Assembly: GCA_019248485.1 (NCBI GenBank)
Contig: JAEHGL010000009.1
Coordinates: 1 to 36,739, forward strand
Length of the DNA: 36,739 nt
Direction of reading: 5' to 3'
Source of the DNA: Candidatus Komeilibacteria bacterium S5_K13
GTDB lineage: Bacteria > Patescibacteriota > Patescibacteriia > UBA1558 > S5-K13
Part shown: piece after piece, positions 1-8,993 of the stretch
Layout of the letters: every line of letters starts with the position of its first letter
How positions within the stretch are numbered: position 1 is the stretch's first letter
Made by a program: the position numbers and the translations under genes
Notes under the pieces: generated by a model
The model's input: only the letters and a program-made list of their open reading frames with translations
Database searches by the model: none
What the model was told of the DNA's origin: nothing

Positions 1-819
1 GTTTTCTATTTTATTTATTAATTTATCTAGCGCACTTAAAATAGACTTTTTTACAGAAGTATTCACTTTTTTAGCATCTAAGCCAACGCTAATTTTAGCA
101 AGCTCCGCCTTACTCATATCAAGCTCTAAGGACTTTGCGATCTTTTTTGTTATACTTTCCCCTGATATTGGAATACTAATATCAAATAATATTGTGTCTT
201 GTGAATAAGCAAAAAAACTACTTCTACTTGCACCAATATCAATAACGCCATATGTCCTTCTTGGACTCTGAGATCTAAAACGTGGAGACTCCTCTTGAAG
301 AATTGCTCGACTAATCGCAACAGACTCTATTTCGCAAGCGACAACCGACAACTTCGCATCTTTTAATATACTAATATAATCATCTACAAAATTTTTGGGA
401 GAAGCGCCTATTAGAACTAATGTCTTTTCAAATTCACTTGGAATTTCTTGCCAATCAAAATAGACATCCTCAATTGAAACTGGTAAAAAATTTTCTAATT
501 GATTTTTTATGGCATCCTTTGTTTTAATTTGAGAGCCTTCTATCTTAAGAAGCTTAATAAAAGTTTGTGGTTCTGGAAGACAAACAACCGCTTCATCTCC
601 TCCGACCCTACCATAAAGAGGCTTATCCAACATTTCTTTAAGATTGCTGACAAATAATTCTCTATTTTTTATTTCACCATTTTCTATAATTCCCTTTTTT
701 AATTTTTTACTAGAAAAAGATTTAAGGATTATTTTATCTCCTGATTTTGCAAGTTGAACAAACTTCAGAGAAAGATCTGAAATATCTATTCCTATTGGAT
801 AATTAATTGCCTCTATCAT
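1..819 (-). CDS. pilM: PilM-like pilus assembly ATPase, C-terminus cut by window edge
   Basis: A reading frame opens at ATG 819-817 and stays open to base 1, giving the first 273 residues. The start MIEAINYPIGIDISDLSLKF is the phosphate-1 motif of the actin/FtsA-like fold, and a second motif YGVIDIGASRSSFFAYS follows near residue 196. This is the arrangement of PilM, the cytoplasmic actin-like protein that links the PilN/PilO inner-membrane complex to the pilus motor. The middle (GGDEAVVCLPEPQTFIKLL, then a PKNFVDDYISILKDAKL segment) also fits the family. It lies 66 bp after the PilX-like gene on the same strand, so it is probably the next gene of the pilus operon; pilN and pilO would be expected just beyond the window. 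No Shine-Dalgarno is evident. Confidence 0.85.
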   Translation of the reverse strand, partial: MIEAINYPIGIDISDLSLKFVQLAKSGDKIILKSFSSKKLKKGIIENGEIKNRELFVSNLKEMLDKPLYGRVGGDEAVVCLPEPQTFIKLLKIEGSQIKTKDAIKNQLENFLPVSIEDVYFDWQEIPSEFEKTLVLIGASPKNFVDDYISILKDAKLSVVACEIESVAISRAILQEESPRFRSQSPRRTYGVIDIGASRSSFFAYSQDTILFDISIPISGESITKKIAKSLELDMSKAELAKISVGLDAKKVNTSVKKSILSALDKLINKIEN

Positions 820-884
820 AAAAATAATACTAATAAATAAATTATAACATTATAGACGCATAATTTAAAACTTTTGTAATAAAA

Positions 885-2375
885 TTATTTTTCCTCCCAA
901 GATAAAAATACATACTCGCCAACTGTTGGAAAATGCGGTGGCGGAAAGAATCTTAAATTATTATCAAAACTAATATTTCTTATATCATATCCAGATCCAT
1001 CTGTGTAAGAAAAACCATATCGTAAATTTGAGGCAATTGAGCCATATATGTCTAAACTATGCCTTTGATAATGACCACCACAATCTTGTATATAGTATTC
1101 TCTCCCAATCATACCCTCTTTTGCAATCATTCCTGCATCTATTTCTAATTGATTTTCAGAATCTAATCCAACTAAAATATCTTTTTGAGCTATGAGACCT
1201 ATTGAATCTGTTCCGTCATAATTAGTATATTTTATATTCCCATTTATAATAATATTTGTATTACTTCCAGTAAGAGGCTCTTTAAAAGCTAAAATAGTTG
1301 CCCTCGTTCCATTAACAGATCCGTCTACCCAGACATTATCTTTTACAAAAATGATTCCGTTTGCAGGAATAGTCCTTGACGAATAAAGATTTGTTTCTCT
1401 CTCTATACTATAGGTTTCTGTGCTCACATATTCTGTGCATCCCCAAGAAACACAAAGTCCCCACTTATACCTTGTACATCCAGTTTCAACACACCTAGAA
1501 CACGGATCACTTATTCTAGTAACAATTTTTATATCAACCGTATTATTTGTATTAAGTTTTATATGATATCCTTTTTCGTTAGATGGATTTAATATTAGAC
1601 CCCCCGTTGTACCTGCAATTTGCAAAACATCACTTACATAATTATCTAGCAAATCAAAGCTTACTGTTGTAACTGGAAAAGTTCTCCCCGACATAAAGGT
1701 AGCTGGCCTGTTTGGAACGTTTTGAGGCGGATTATTTGAGTCGGGCTGTGGATCTAAGACTGGAGAGTGCGTATGAACACCAAACTCATTTACACCTTCA
1801 TGATCTGGATCATCATAATTTAAGACGCCAGAGGATATAATATTATGAGCAACACCATCAAATCTAATTCCGCCATTTGAATGAATTGGTCCCCAAGTTT
1901 CTGTTCCTTCTCCAAATCTTATATCTGAATTAGAAAGAATTGCATAAGAAGACCAAGACGGAGCTCCGCAAGTAACCTCAATCGCTCTTTTTAAGTTTGG
2001 ATATTTTTCCGTCCAAGCAATTGATTTTATCTTTATTATCTTTGCCCCATCTGCCGCTGGTGGAGTTATATAAAGTTCATAAAATCCCCTTGTTCCATTT
2101 TCACTATATTCATACGGACCGTATGGACCATAATCTGGTCCAGATAAACAAGCTTCATTATTACAATACTCTTCTTTATCATGATAAAGTACCCATTTAT
2201 AATAATTTATTCCCGCCTCTGCAATACTAAGCGCCTGAGTGCTTGCAACCTTCATCTTATTAAATCTTTGTTGAGTAAGACCAAGTCCAATAGAAGAAGA
2301 AAGAATAACAAAAAATATACCCGTTAAAACAAGCGATAAAAACAATACACTTCCTTTCTTATTTTTATAAATCAT
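885..2375 (-). CDS. PilX-like pilus assembly protein with Cys-rich segment
   Basis: This 496-residue protein has a short basic N-terminus (MIYKNKKG), one hydrophobic helix (about residues 9-32) and then AEAGINYYKW, the hallmark of PilX/GspK-like minor pilus components. It lacks the FTLxE prepilin box. The rest is a long beta-rich exterior domain. Near residues 293-318 there is an unusual cysteine cluster (CSRCVETGC, then GLC and WGC), plus further cysteines at about 71 and 76, suggesting disulfides or metal binding outside the cell. The start overlaps the TGA of the preceding prepilin gene (ATGA at 2372-2375), so translation is likely coupled. It is probably part of the minor-pilin priming or tip complex; the exact role is inferred. 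Length well exceeds a typical PilX (about 170-200 residues). Confidence 0.75.
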   Translation of the reverse strand: MIYKNKKGSVLFLSLVLTGIFFVILSSSIGLGLTQQRFNKMKVASTQALSIAEAGINYYKWVLYHDKEEYCNNEACLSGPDYGPYGPYEYSENGTRGFYELYITPPAADGAKIIKIKSIAWTEKYPNLKRAIEVTCGAPSWSSYAILSNSDIRFGEGTETWGPIHSNGGIRFDGVAHNIISSGVLNYDDPDHEGVNEFGVHTHSPVLDPQPDSNNPPQNVPNRPATFMSGRTFPVTTVSFDLLDNYVSDVLQIAGTTGGLILNPSNEKGYHIKLNTNNTVDIKIVTRISDPCSRCVETGCTRYKWGLCVSWGCTEYVSTETYSIERETNLYSSRTIPANGIIFVKDNVWVDGSVNGTRATILAFKEPLTGSNTNIIINGNIKYTNYDGTDSIGLIAQKDILVGLDSENQLEIDAGMIAKEGMIGREYYIQDCGGHYQRHSLDIYGSIASNLRYGFSYTDGSGYDIRNISFDNNLRFFPPPHFPTVGEYVFLSWEEK

Positions 2376-2950
2376 AAATTAATCAAATTTCTAAAAGTAA
2401 CGCTAGTTTCTAAAATATAATCATCTGGAGCTCTTTGAGGTGTTACATTTACATATAACGTTATAGAAATCAATTTTATTCTATCTATGGAGCTAGTTTC
2501 TAAATTAGAGCTATCATAATATTTAAAAACAGGCACTCCCCTATTATTGATATACTTTGATAATACGCTAACGGTTGACGTTCCGTCATAATTATTATTA
2601 ACTCCTGGTGGAGTTATCGCTTTTTTTAAATTATATCCATCTAGATAATATCTTATTTTTTCTCTTTTGCCATCTTTATTTATATCATTATAAAATACAA
2701 AAGTGCTTGTGCTTGTTTCTGATATTGTATAACTTCCATTGTCTGATGAATTTGCGCCTCTTATTTCCTTTGTGATTATATCTAACCCATTTCTTGCTTC
2801 ACTTATAGCCTCTTCTTGCTCTATATTAAATGTTGTTGACTTAAACCCAACAATTAGAAATTGATTAAAAATTAAAATAATAATAGAGCTAATAGCCATT
2901 GCTACAAGAATCTCAATTATTGTAAATGCGCACTTTCTATTGTTGTTCAT
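2372..2950 (-). CDS. PilW/PulJ-like type IV prepilin
   Basis: This 192-residue protein has a class III prepilin leader. The basic segment MNNNRKCA is followed by FTIIEILVAM, with Glu at mature position +5 and a hydrophobic helix to about residue 35. The residue before the predicted cleavage site is Ala (A8) instead of the usual Gly. The head domain contains EARNGLDIITKEIRGA, typical of PilW/PulJ minor pilins, which join PilV and PilX in priming the fibre. It sits between the PilV-like gene (no gap) and the PilX-like gene (4-nt overlap), the usual V-W-X order. The assignment rests on the N-terminus and the gene order. Confidence 0.8.
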   Translation of the reverse strand: MNNNRKCAFTIIEILVAMAISSIIILIFNQFLIVGFKSTTFNIEQEEAISEARNGLDIITKEIRGANSSDNGSYTISETSTSTFVFYNDINKDGKREKIRYYLDGYNLKKAITPPGVNNNYDGTSTVSVLSKYINNRGVPVFKYYDSSNLETSSIDRIKLISITLYVNVTPQRAPDDYILETSVTFRNLINL

Positions 2951-5158
2951 TTATCTATTTAAATATAAAATAATATTTTTTGTTTGCCCCGCATCAATTC
3001 CAATATTTTCGGACGGTTCAGACATGATTAAATAATACGGAGATGAGTCTTCAACGCTAAGAGAATATTCATCATCCCACGGAAGATCTAAACTAATCAT
3101 TCCCGATGAATTACTATTATATATATCGTTATATCTAAAAACGTCTGGATCACTTCCTATTTTATTAGAGCTTATTAGTCTTATTGGAATTGAATTTAGA
3201 TTGCTTATAGCTTCGTATTCTTTTATTTCTCCAAAATAAATATCAAAATTCCCATTTCTATCATCATCCCAAGATGCAAATATATTACCACTTGTTTTAT
3301 CAATACACATGCTTGGATTTTCTTGTGGAGACATACCCACATTTATATTTGCTCTTACTTCGGAATCCCAAGATTTTTCTAAAGAAGAGAAGAGCTTTTG
3401 TACATACACATCTTTGTTCGTATTTCTATCATCTGTCCAAGATACATAAATATTAAAATCACTATCACACACAATGCTTGGGGCATATCTATTTGCGCTC
3501 ATACTCTCTGTATTTACAAATACATCATCACCCACTTGTTTTACTCCTGCGTCATTGAATTTTTGAATAAATACTTTTTTATTTAAATTACTATCATAAA
3601 TCCACGCGATATAAATATTATTATCATCGTCAAGACAGATATCCCCGGAATAACTATTATCAGATAGCTGCGTATTAACAATTACATCGTCACTAAAAAG
3701 CTTTGCTCCATCTTTACTTATTTTTTGTATATATATAGAAGAAGCCGGATTTCTTGTGTCTGTCCATTCAATATATGCATTGTCCTCAACATCTACAACA
3801 ATATTCGGATCATACTGATCTGACAAATTAGATGATTCGTCATTTGAATTAACCATTACAGGGTTCATCCAAAGTGAATTACCAGCTTCATCAAACTTCT
3901 GTAAATATATATCGTAATCTCCGTCTTTATTATCTTGCCATACGCCAAAGAAGTCCGTGCTTGTAGGTGATGTAAAAATTTTTAGATTTGACTGACTTGA
4001 GTTTGTTAAATCGGCTATCTTTTTATCACTAGCCCAAAGCTTGAGCCCGTTATCTTTATTAATTTTTTGAAAATAGCAATCATAGTCGCTAGACCCCAAA
4101 CACCAAGAAACATAAATATCATTATTTTTTGATATTTTTATATCTGGTTCTCCATATATATCAGAACTTATTAAAACGTCTGATGAATATTGTTTTTCTC
4201 CCAAATTATTATATTTTTGAATATAAGCTCCCAAAGTTGTGCTAACACTGCCCCAAACAACATACAAATTACCACTTGAATCACTGGCAATTCTAGAGTT
4301 TGTTTGTGGATTAGAGTCACCACCAGAATTAGCTTTGAAATTACTTGGCAAATCTGCTGATACAACTCTTATATTTAGACGACTCATTAGATCTATTGAA
4401 AAACTATCTTCTGTTTTTCTATTTTCAATCACGCTCAAATTTTTCTTAATTGGATTTGGATTTGACTCACTTATACTATACGTCTCATCATTACTATAAC
4501 CACTCTTTGAGACGATAATTTTATAAGATTGAAATGCTGGCAAAACTGGAACTGATATTTTGCCCAAAGAATCGGAAATATAATCAACACTTATTGGAGG
4601 ATTTATTTCACTATTTTCAACGTGCACCGTTGCGCCACTAACAGCTACGCCATTTGAATCAACTACAAATAATTTCAAAAGTCCATATCCAGACAAGTTT
4701 TCTTCTGTTGGCGGAATAACTCTTGAAAATACGTCTATACTTTTTATTCCCATTCTAGTATTCCAAGAAACATTTATAACAACATTTTTATAATCAGTAA
4801 ATACATCATCTGTTTCGTCTTCAAGAGTCCCGTCATATGGATCGTCAAAAAATTGTATAACCGAATGTATTGTATATGATCCATTTCTTACGATAGTTTC
4901 ATAGTCACTAATGCTCCCATGTGGGCTACCAAAAACAGTGCCAACATCATCATATGGCATATTTCTAATTTGCTCCATTTTTTGATTTGCTATTGCAATG
5001 GCTTCAACGTAGTGTTGATTATCAGATGTTATCGCAAAAGAATACATAATAAGCTGATATATTCCAGTCATTACAATACTTAATACAAACAAAGATACCA
5101 GCACCTCAATCAAGGTAAAAGCGCCCCGCCCACCATTCTTATTAAAATTATTTATCAT
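2951..5158 (-). CDS. PilV-like prepilin fused to carboxypeptidase-regulatory-like and seven-repeat propeller-like domains
   Basis: This 735-residue protein is far longer than a usual minor pilin. Residues 1-18 carry a prepilin leader ending GAFTLIE, with E18 at +5 if cleavage follows A13. A hydrophobic helix to about 41 and AIAIANQKMEQIRNMPY are typical of PilV. Residues 155-245 look like an Ig-type carboxypeptidase regulatory domain (GVAVSGATVHVEN, then SKSGYS). Residues 260-670 hold seven repeats of about 45-60 residues, each with a core like YVSWTDDRNTNKDVYVQK; seven copies suggest a seven-bladed beta-propeller. The likely role is a pilus-tip adhesin or sensor displayed by the minor-pilin complex (inference). 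The gene lies between pilC and the PilW-like gene. Confidence 0.8.
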   Translation of the reverse strand: MINNFNKNGGRGAFTLIEVLVSLFVLSIVMTGIYQLIMYSFAITSDNQHYVEAIAIANQKMEQIRNMPYDDVGTVFGSPHGSISDYETIVRNGSYTIHSVIQFFDDPYDGTLEDETDDVFTDYKNVVINVSWNTRMGIKSIDVFSRVIPPTEENLSGYGLLKLFVVDSNGVAVSGATVHVENSEINPPISVDYISDSLGKISVPVLPAFQSYKIIVSKSGYSNDETYSISESNPNPIKKNLSVIENRKTEDSFSIDLMSRLNIRVVSADLPSNFKANSGGDSNPQTNSRIASDSSGNLYVVWGSVSTTLGAYIQKYNNLGEKQYSSDVLISSDIYGEPDIKISKNNDIYVSWCLGSSDYDCYFQKINKDNGLKLWASDKKIADLTNSSQSNLKIFTSPTSTDFFGVWQDNKDGDYDIYLQKFDEAGNSLWMNPVMVNSNDESSNLSDQYDPNIVVDVEDNAYIEWTDTRNPASSIYIQKISKDGAKLFSDDVIVNTQLSDNSYSGDICLDDDNNIYIAWIYDSNLNKKVFIQKFNDAGVKQVGDDVFVNTESMSANRYAPSIVCDSDFNIYVSWTDDRNTNKDVYVQKLFSSLEKSWDSEVRANINVGMSPQENPSMCIDKTSGNIFASWDDDRNGNFDIYFGEIKEYEAISNLNSIPIRLISSNKIGSDPDVFRYNDIYNSNSSGMISLDLPWDDEYSLSVEDSSPYYLIMSEPSENIGIDAGQTKNIILYLNR

Positions 5159-5159
5159 A

Positions 5160-6443
5160 TTATACGGCAGAAGTGATTTTATACATTGGCATTATAATAG
5201 AAATAGCTATTCCACCAACCCCAAGTCCAAGCACCAAAATAAGTATTGGCTCTATAAGAGATGGTAAGTCTGTCATAATTTGATTCACCTCTTCTTCGTA
5301 AAATTCAGCTAACTCTACTAATATATTGTCTAGATCTCCCGTCTCCTCTCCTATTGCCATCATTTGACTCACAACTGGGGGAAACAACTTAGGATAAATT
5401 TTCATAGACTCCGTTATAGTTTCACCTTTTTTTATTTTACTTCCAATATCAAGTATTGCCTCTTTATAAAATGAGTTGCCAAGAACCCCCGCAGAAATAT
5501 CAAAGGCTTTTACTATCATAATATCTGTTTGCAAAAGCGAGCTTAAATTTCTTGCAAATCTTGCTAGATTAATTTTTTTGGTAATTGTGCCTATTATTGG
5601 AAATTTCAAAATGATCGAATCAAAAAATCTTTTTCCTTTTTTTGTTTTTGCAAATCTTGCGGACAATATTATAAGTCCGGCTATAATAGCCGCTGCTAGT
5701 GGACCCTGCGTTCTTAAAATATTACTTATTGCTATGAGTATCTTAGTTGGAAGCGGAAGTTCTACCTTCATTTCTATAAAATTTGCTGTCATTCCAGGGA
5801 CAACAACAACCATCATAAAAATAGAAATTCCAACGAGCGCAAACAAAATTACCATTGGATATGTCATAGCACCACGAACCTTTGCAATAAGCATGTGCTC
5901 TTTCTTCATTTGCACAAAAAGCTGCTTTAAAACCTCCTCTAATTTACCAGAAGCCTCTCCCGCCTCTATCATATTTATAAAAAGTTCATTAAAAACTTTT
6001 GGATAGGATTTCAAAACTTCAGAAAAACCCTCTCCAGCATCAACCCTTTTTGCCATTTGAGTAAGGACTTGAGCAAAATACTTATTTTGAGCTTGATAGG
6101 CTAGCGTATAGAGTGCTTTTGATAAAGATATTCCAACTCTAAGCATCAGGGATAAATGCTGAACAAAAAACAACTTTTCTTTAAGTGGGACTTTTTTAAT
6201 TTTCAATAAAAAATTATTTATTTTATCCATTGCACCACTACTTACTTGAACATCTTTAAATAATATCTGTTCTTTATTTATTGAGTTTTTTTTCTTTATC
6301 ACCATATTGCTCTCACTAAGATCACTAACAAACTTATAATCTTCTGTTATAGCGTCTTTATTGATTCTTTTAACACTAGATGCTCTTTGGGCTACTCTAG
6401 GTTGTTGAATGCTTTCTTTTTTATTTTCTAATTTTTGTTTCAT
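5160..6443 (-). CDS. pilC: PilC/GspF type IV pilus inner-membrane platform protein
   Basis: This 427-residue protein has two T2SSF domains (about residues 88-215 and 293-415), each followed by hydrophobic segments. Diagnostic stretches are FFVQHLSLMLRVGISLSKAL, FINMIEAGEASGKLEEVL and the second-domain copy MMAIGEETGDLDNILVELA. PilC is the integral-membrane platform that couples the PilB ATPase to pilin addition. The N-terminal 75 or so residues are Lys-rich and probably disordered; they may dock on PilB. The gene lies 60 bp downstream of pilB and 1 bp before the PilV-like gene, in one operon. Confidence 0.95.
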   Translation of the reverse strand: MKQKLENKKESIQQPRVAQRASSVKRINKDAITEDYKFVSDLSESNMVIKKKNSINKEQILFKDVQVSSGAMDKINNFLLKIKKVPLKEKLFFVQHLSLMLRVGISLSKALYTLAYQAQNKYFAQVLTQMAKRVDAGEGFSEVLKSYPKVFNELFINMIEAGEASGKLEEVLKQLFVQMKKEHMLIAKVRGAMTYPMVILFALVGISIFMMVVVVPGMTANFIEMKVELPLPTKILIAISNILRTQGPLAAAIIAGLIILSARFAKTKKGKRFFDSIILKFPIIGTITKKINLARFARNLSSLLQTDIMIVKAFDISAGVLGNSFYKEAILDIGSKIKKGETITESMKIYPKLFPPVVSQMMAIGEETGDLDNILVELAEFYEEEVNQIMTDLPSLIEPILILVLGLGVGGIAISIIMPMYKITSAV

Positions 6444-6503
6444 AAGGTTATCTAGTAAGCTACGTAGTTACTTAGCCTAAAAGAAACTTATTTTTAAAAT
6501 AAT

Positions 6504-8234
6504 TTATTCTGTTGCAACTCTTAAAATTTCCTCTATTGTAGTGACTCCATTTTTTGCCTTTATAAAACCATCTTCTACTATAGAAAGCATTCCTTTGGAA
6601 ATGGCATATTGTCTTATTTTTTCTGCTCCTGAATTTTTTAGTATCAAATCTGCCATTTGTTCATCATTTTCTAAAACCTCATAAATTCCAAGCCTTCCTT
6701 TGTATCCAGTGCCAGCGCACTTTTCACAGCCCTTACCTCTATAAAATAATAATTCATCTAATCCATTTTTTTTCTTTGAAATCACTTTTTCTTCTTCAAG
6801 GGTTCTCAGTATTGATTCAACGTCTATTTGCTTTTCTAATTCTTTTATATATGCTTTTTCAAGGTTATAACTAGTAATACAATTTGGACATATTTTTCGG
6901 ACCAATCTCTGAGCTATAATAATATTAAATGTAGATGCTATTAAAAAAGTGGGCACATTCATTTGTGTAAGTCTTGGAATAGTTGTTGGGGCGTCATTTG
7001 TATGGATAGTAGATAAAACTAAATGACCAGTCATAGCAGAGTGAATTGCTATTTCGGCTGTTTCTTGATCTCTAATTTCTCCAACCATAATAACATCTGG
7101 ATCCTGACGAAGCAAAGACCTAAGCCCAGATGCAAATGTAAAACCAATCTTTGGATTTACCTGTGACTGATTAACATTTTTCATTTTATATTCAATAGGA
7201 TCTTCAATTGTAGAAATATTTACTTCAGGAGTATTCAACATATTGAGTATAGTATAAAGCGTTGTTGTCTTACCACTTCCCGTAGGCCCTGTTACAAGAA
7301 TAATTCCGTGCGGTTTTTCTATATTTCTTTTTACGACATTATAGGCTCGCTCGTGAAACCCAAGCTGATCAAGAGATAAAATTTGTGCTTTTTCGTTTAA
7401 AATTCTAATAACAATTTTTTCTCCATCAAAAGTAGGAATAACAGAAACTCTAAAAGAAACCTTATATTTATCAGAATACATTTTAAAACGACCATCCTGT
7501 GGCAAACGGCGCTCATCTACTTTTAAATTAGAGAGTATTTTAATACGACTTGTAATTCCGGGTTGCACTTCTTTTGGTAATGTCATAGCATTATGAAGTA
7601 TGCCATCAAGTCTATATCTCACTAAAACATTTTTTTCTTCTGGTTCAATATGTATATCTGACGCTCCGTCAATAATAGCATGCTCTAATATTGCATCAAC
7701 AACTTTTGCAACTGGCAAATCTTTAATTGACTTCTTTTTACTTATTTCTTTTAATTTACTTACTTCCTCATCTCCATCTGATAAATATTTAAACTCTGCT
7801 TCCAAGCTTCTACTATATTTTTTAAAAGATTCTTTAATATTTTCGGGCGTACTTAAATAAACCTTAACACTTAATCCTGTCTTTCTTTTAATAAAGTCAA
7901 TTATTTCTAAATTGCCTGGATCAATAAGTGCAATACTAATAGATTTGCTGTCCCCATCAAAAGCAATAATATTATTAGAGACAGCAACTGACTCTGGAAT
8001 CATATACAAAATATCTTTTCTGATATTTGTATTCTTCAAATTAATAAACGGGACTTTAATATATGTTGATATATTTTCATACAAAGTCTCATGACTTATT
8101 AATTTTCTCTCTATCAAGTAATCCTCTAAAGATTTTTTTTCTTTTAGCGACTCTTTAGAAAAACTATCTAAATCGGCAGATGAAAATAAATTTACTTTTT
8201 CAAGAATTTTTTTTATTTTTTTATCACTAAACAT
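6504..8234 (-). CDS. pilB: PilB/GspE-family pilus extension ATPase
   Basis: This 576-residue secretion ATPase has an N-terminal GspE-N/MshEN region (about 1-150) and a C-terminal AAA+ core. Visible motifs are Walker A GPTGSGKTT (316-324), an Asp box near STIEDPIEY, Walker B VIMVGEIRD (381-389) and the His box HLVLSTIHTN (404-413). A zinc-binding CM domain has CPNC (449-452) and a second pair in GCEKCAGTGYKG. The zinc site and N-terminal domain mark it as the extension motor PilB rather than the retraction motor PilT. It is the first gene of the minus-strand pilus operon. No PilT is seen in the window. Confidence 0.96.
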   Translation of the reverse strand: MFSDKKIKKILEKVNLFSSADLDSFSKESLKEKKSLEDYLIERKLISHETLYENISTYIKVPFINLKNTNIRKDILYMIPESVAVSNNIIAFDGDSKSISIALIDPGNLEIIDFIKRKTGLSVKVYLSTPENIKESFKKYSRSLEAEFKYLSDGDEEVSKLKEISKKKSIKDLPVAKVVDAILEHAIIDGASDIHIEPEEKNVLVRYRLDGILHNAMTLPKEVQPGITSRIKILSNLKVDERRLPQDGRFKMYSDKYKVSFRVSVIPTFDGEKIVIRILNEKAQILSLDQLGFHERAYNVVKRNIEKPHGIILVTGPTGSGKTTTLYTILNMLNTPEVNISTIEDPIEYKMKNVNQSQVNPKIGFTFASGLRSLLRQDPDVIMVGEIRDQETAEIAIHSAMTGHLVLSTIHTNDAPTTIPRLTQMNVPTFLIASTFNIIIAQRLVRKICPNCITSYNLEKAYIKELEKQIDVESILRTLEEEKVISKKKNGLDELLFYRGKGCEKCAGTGYKGRLGIYEVLENDEQMADLILKNSGAEKIRQYAISKGMLSIVEDGFIKAKNGVTTIEEILRVATE

Positions 8235-8385
8235 TGTATCTTAAGTTAGATATTTATATACTCTAATTTTATCACAATGAGGATAATATAAAAGGCTTAT
8301 TTTTTTAAAAAAAATAAAAAAATAGTAAAAACCTCTTTTCTTTTTTTTGTTTTTCTGTTAAAATTATATAAAGAAAAATAATTTT

Positions 8386-8631
8386 ATGAAAAATTTTTTT
8401 ACAAGCGCATTAATAATAATATTTGGATTCTTGATCACATGGAAAACAAATTGGATTGTAGAAAATTTTGGAAGGAATGATTGGGCAGAGCAAAAATTAG
8501 GATCGGAAGGCGGAAGTAGATTGGTATATAGATTAGTTGGAATTGCAATAATGATTTTTGGCGCACTACTTATGACAGGACTCATGAAAAATATAATTTT
8601 TGGAATTTTTGGCAACACAATGCAAATTTAG
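8386..8631 (+). CDS. Small two-helix membrane protein, unknown function
   Basis: This 81-residue protein has an N-terminal hydrophobic helix (about 5-20) and a second one (about 50-67). A short polar loop between them contains NWIVENFGRNDWAEQKLGSE. The second helix is followed by KNIIFGIFGN. It is transcribed divergently from pilB across a 150-bp AT-rich gap. I do not recognise a named family. Its regular helix-loop-helix layout and clean start make it a credible real gene. No recognisable Shine-Dalgarno precedes ATG 8386. Confidence 0.7.
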   Translation: MKNFFTSALIIIFGFLITWKTNWIVENFGRNDWAEQKLGSEGGSRLVYRLVGIAIMIFGALLMTGLMKNIIFGIFGNTMQI

Positions 8632-8656
8632 TATTTCTTTTTTATAAAAAAAGAAC

Positions 8657-8684
8657 TATAATAAATATGTGAGATAATTCTCAC
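8657..8684 (+). promoter_or_regulatory. -10 box and operator-like palindrome before the H1-like gene
   Basis: A consensus TATAAT lies at 8657-8662. Right after it, across the expected transcription start, is a perfect palindrome: GTGAGA (8669-8674), loop TAAT, TCTCAC (8679-8684). It could be a repressor site or a 5' hairpin of the messenger. The gene starts at 8757, giving a leader of about 85-90 nt. Confidence 0.5.
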
Positions 8685-8756
8685 GCCGAATCGCTAAAAA
8701 AATTTATTCTCCAAATCCAATTAAGGAAATGAGGAATAATAGAAAGGTATAAAAAA

Positions 8757-8888
8757 ATGGCAGCAAAGAAAAAAGTTGCAAAGAAAACAACAAAAAAAGT
8801 TGCAAAGAAACCTGTAAAGAAGGTTAAAAAGGCAGCAAAAAAAGTTGTTAAGAAAGCAACAAAAAAAACAAAGAAATCAAAGAAATAA
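8757..8888 (+). CDS. Histone-H1-like Lys/Ala-rich basic protein (43 aa)
   Basis: The start is ATG 8757 and the stop TAA 8886-8888. The protein begins MAAKKKVAKKTTKKVAKK and continues with the same K-x-A/V/T pattern. More than half the residues are Lys and there are no acidic residues, as in bacterial histone-H1-like (HctA/AlgP-tail) proteins. A Shine-Dalgarno-like AAAGG precedes the start by about 9 nt, a TATAAT lies upstream and a strong terminator follows, so it is a complete transcription unit. The likely role is non-specific DNA binding and nucleoid compaction, or RNA binding (inference from composition). Confidence 0.8.
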   Translation: MAAKKKVAKKTTKKVAKKPVKKVKKAAKKVVKKATKKTKKSKK

Positions 8889-8914
8889 GATTTCTGTTGC
8901 GTCAAAAATTGCGC

Positions 8915-8957
8915 AAAACAAAAATCCCTTTACTTGTCGTGTTGGGATTTTTGTTTT
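8915..8957 (+). terminator. Rho-independent terminator after the H1-like gene
   Basis: A perfect 14-bp stem joins 8915-8928 (AAAACAAAAATCCC) and 8944-8957, with a 15-nt loop. A-rich and T-rich flanks make it usable in both directions. Confidence 0.85.
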
Positions 8958-8993
8958 ATTAAAGCCTATTATAAGGGCCTTAAATCTATGTAT

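Noticed and set aside
5476-6006. Plus-strand frame opposite pilC
   Set aside because: It is a shadow of the conserved PilC coding sequence.
8681-8905. Phe-rich minus-strand frame
   Set aside because: It is the complement of the Lys-rich H1-like gene; poly-Lys codons read backwards give Phe.
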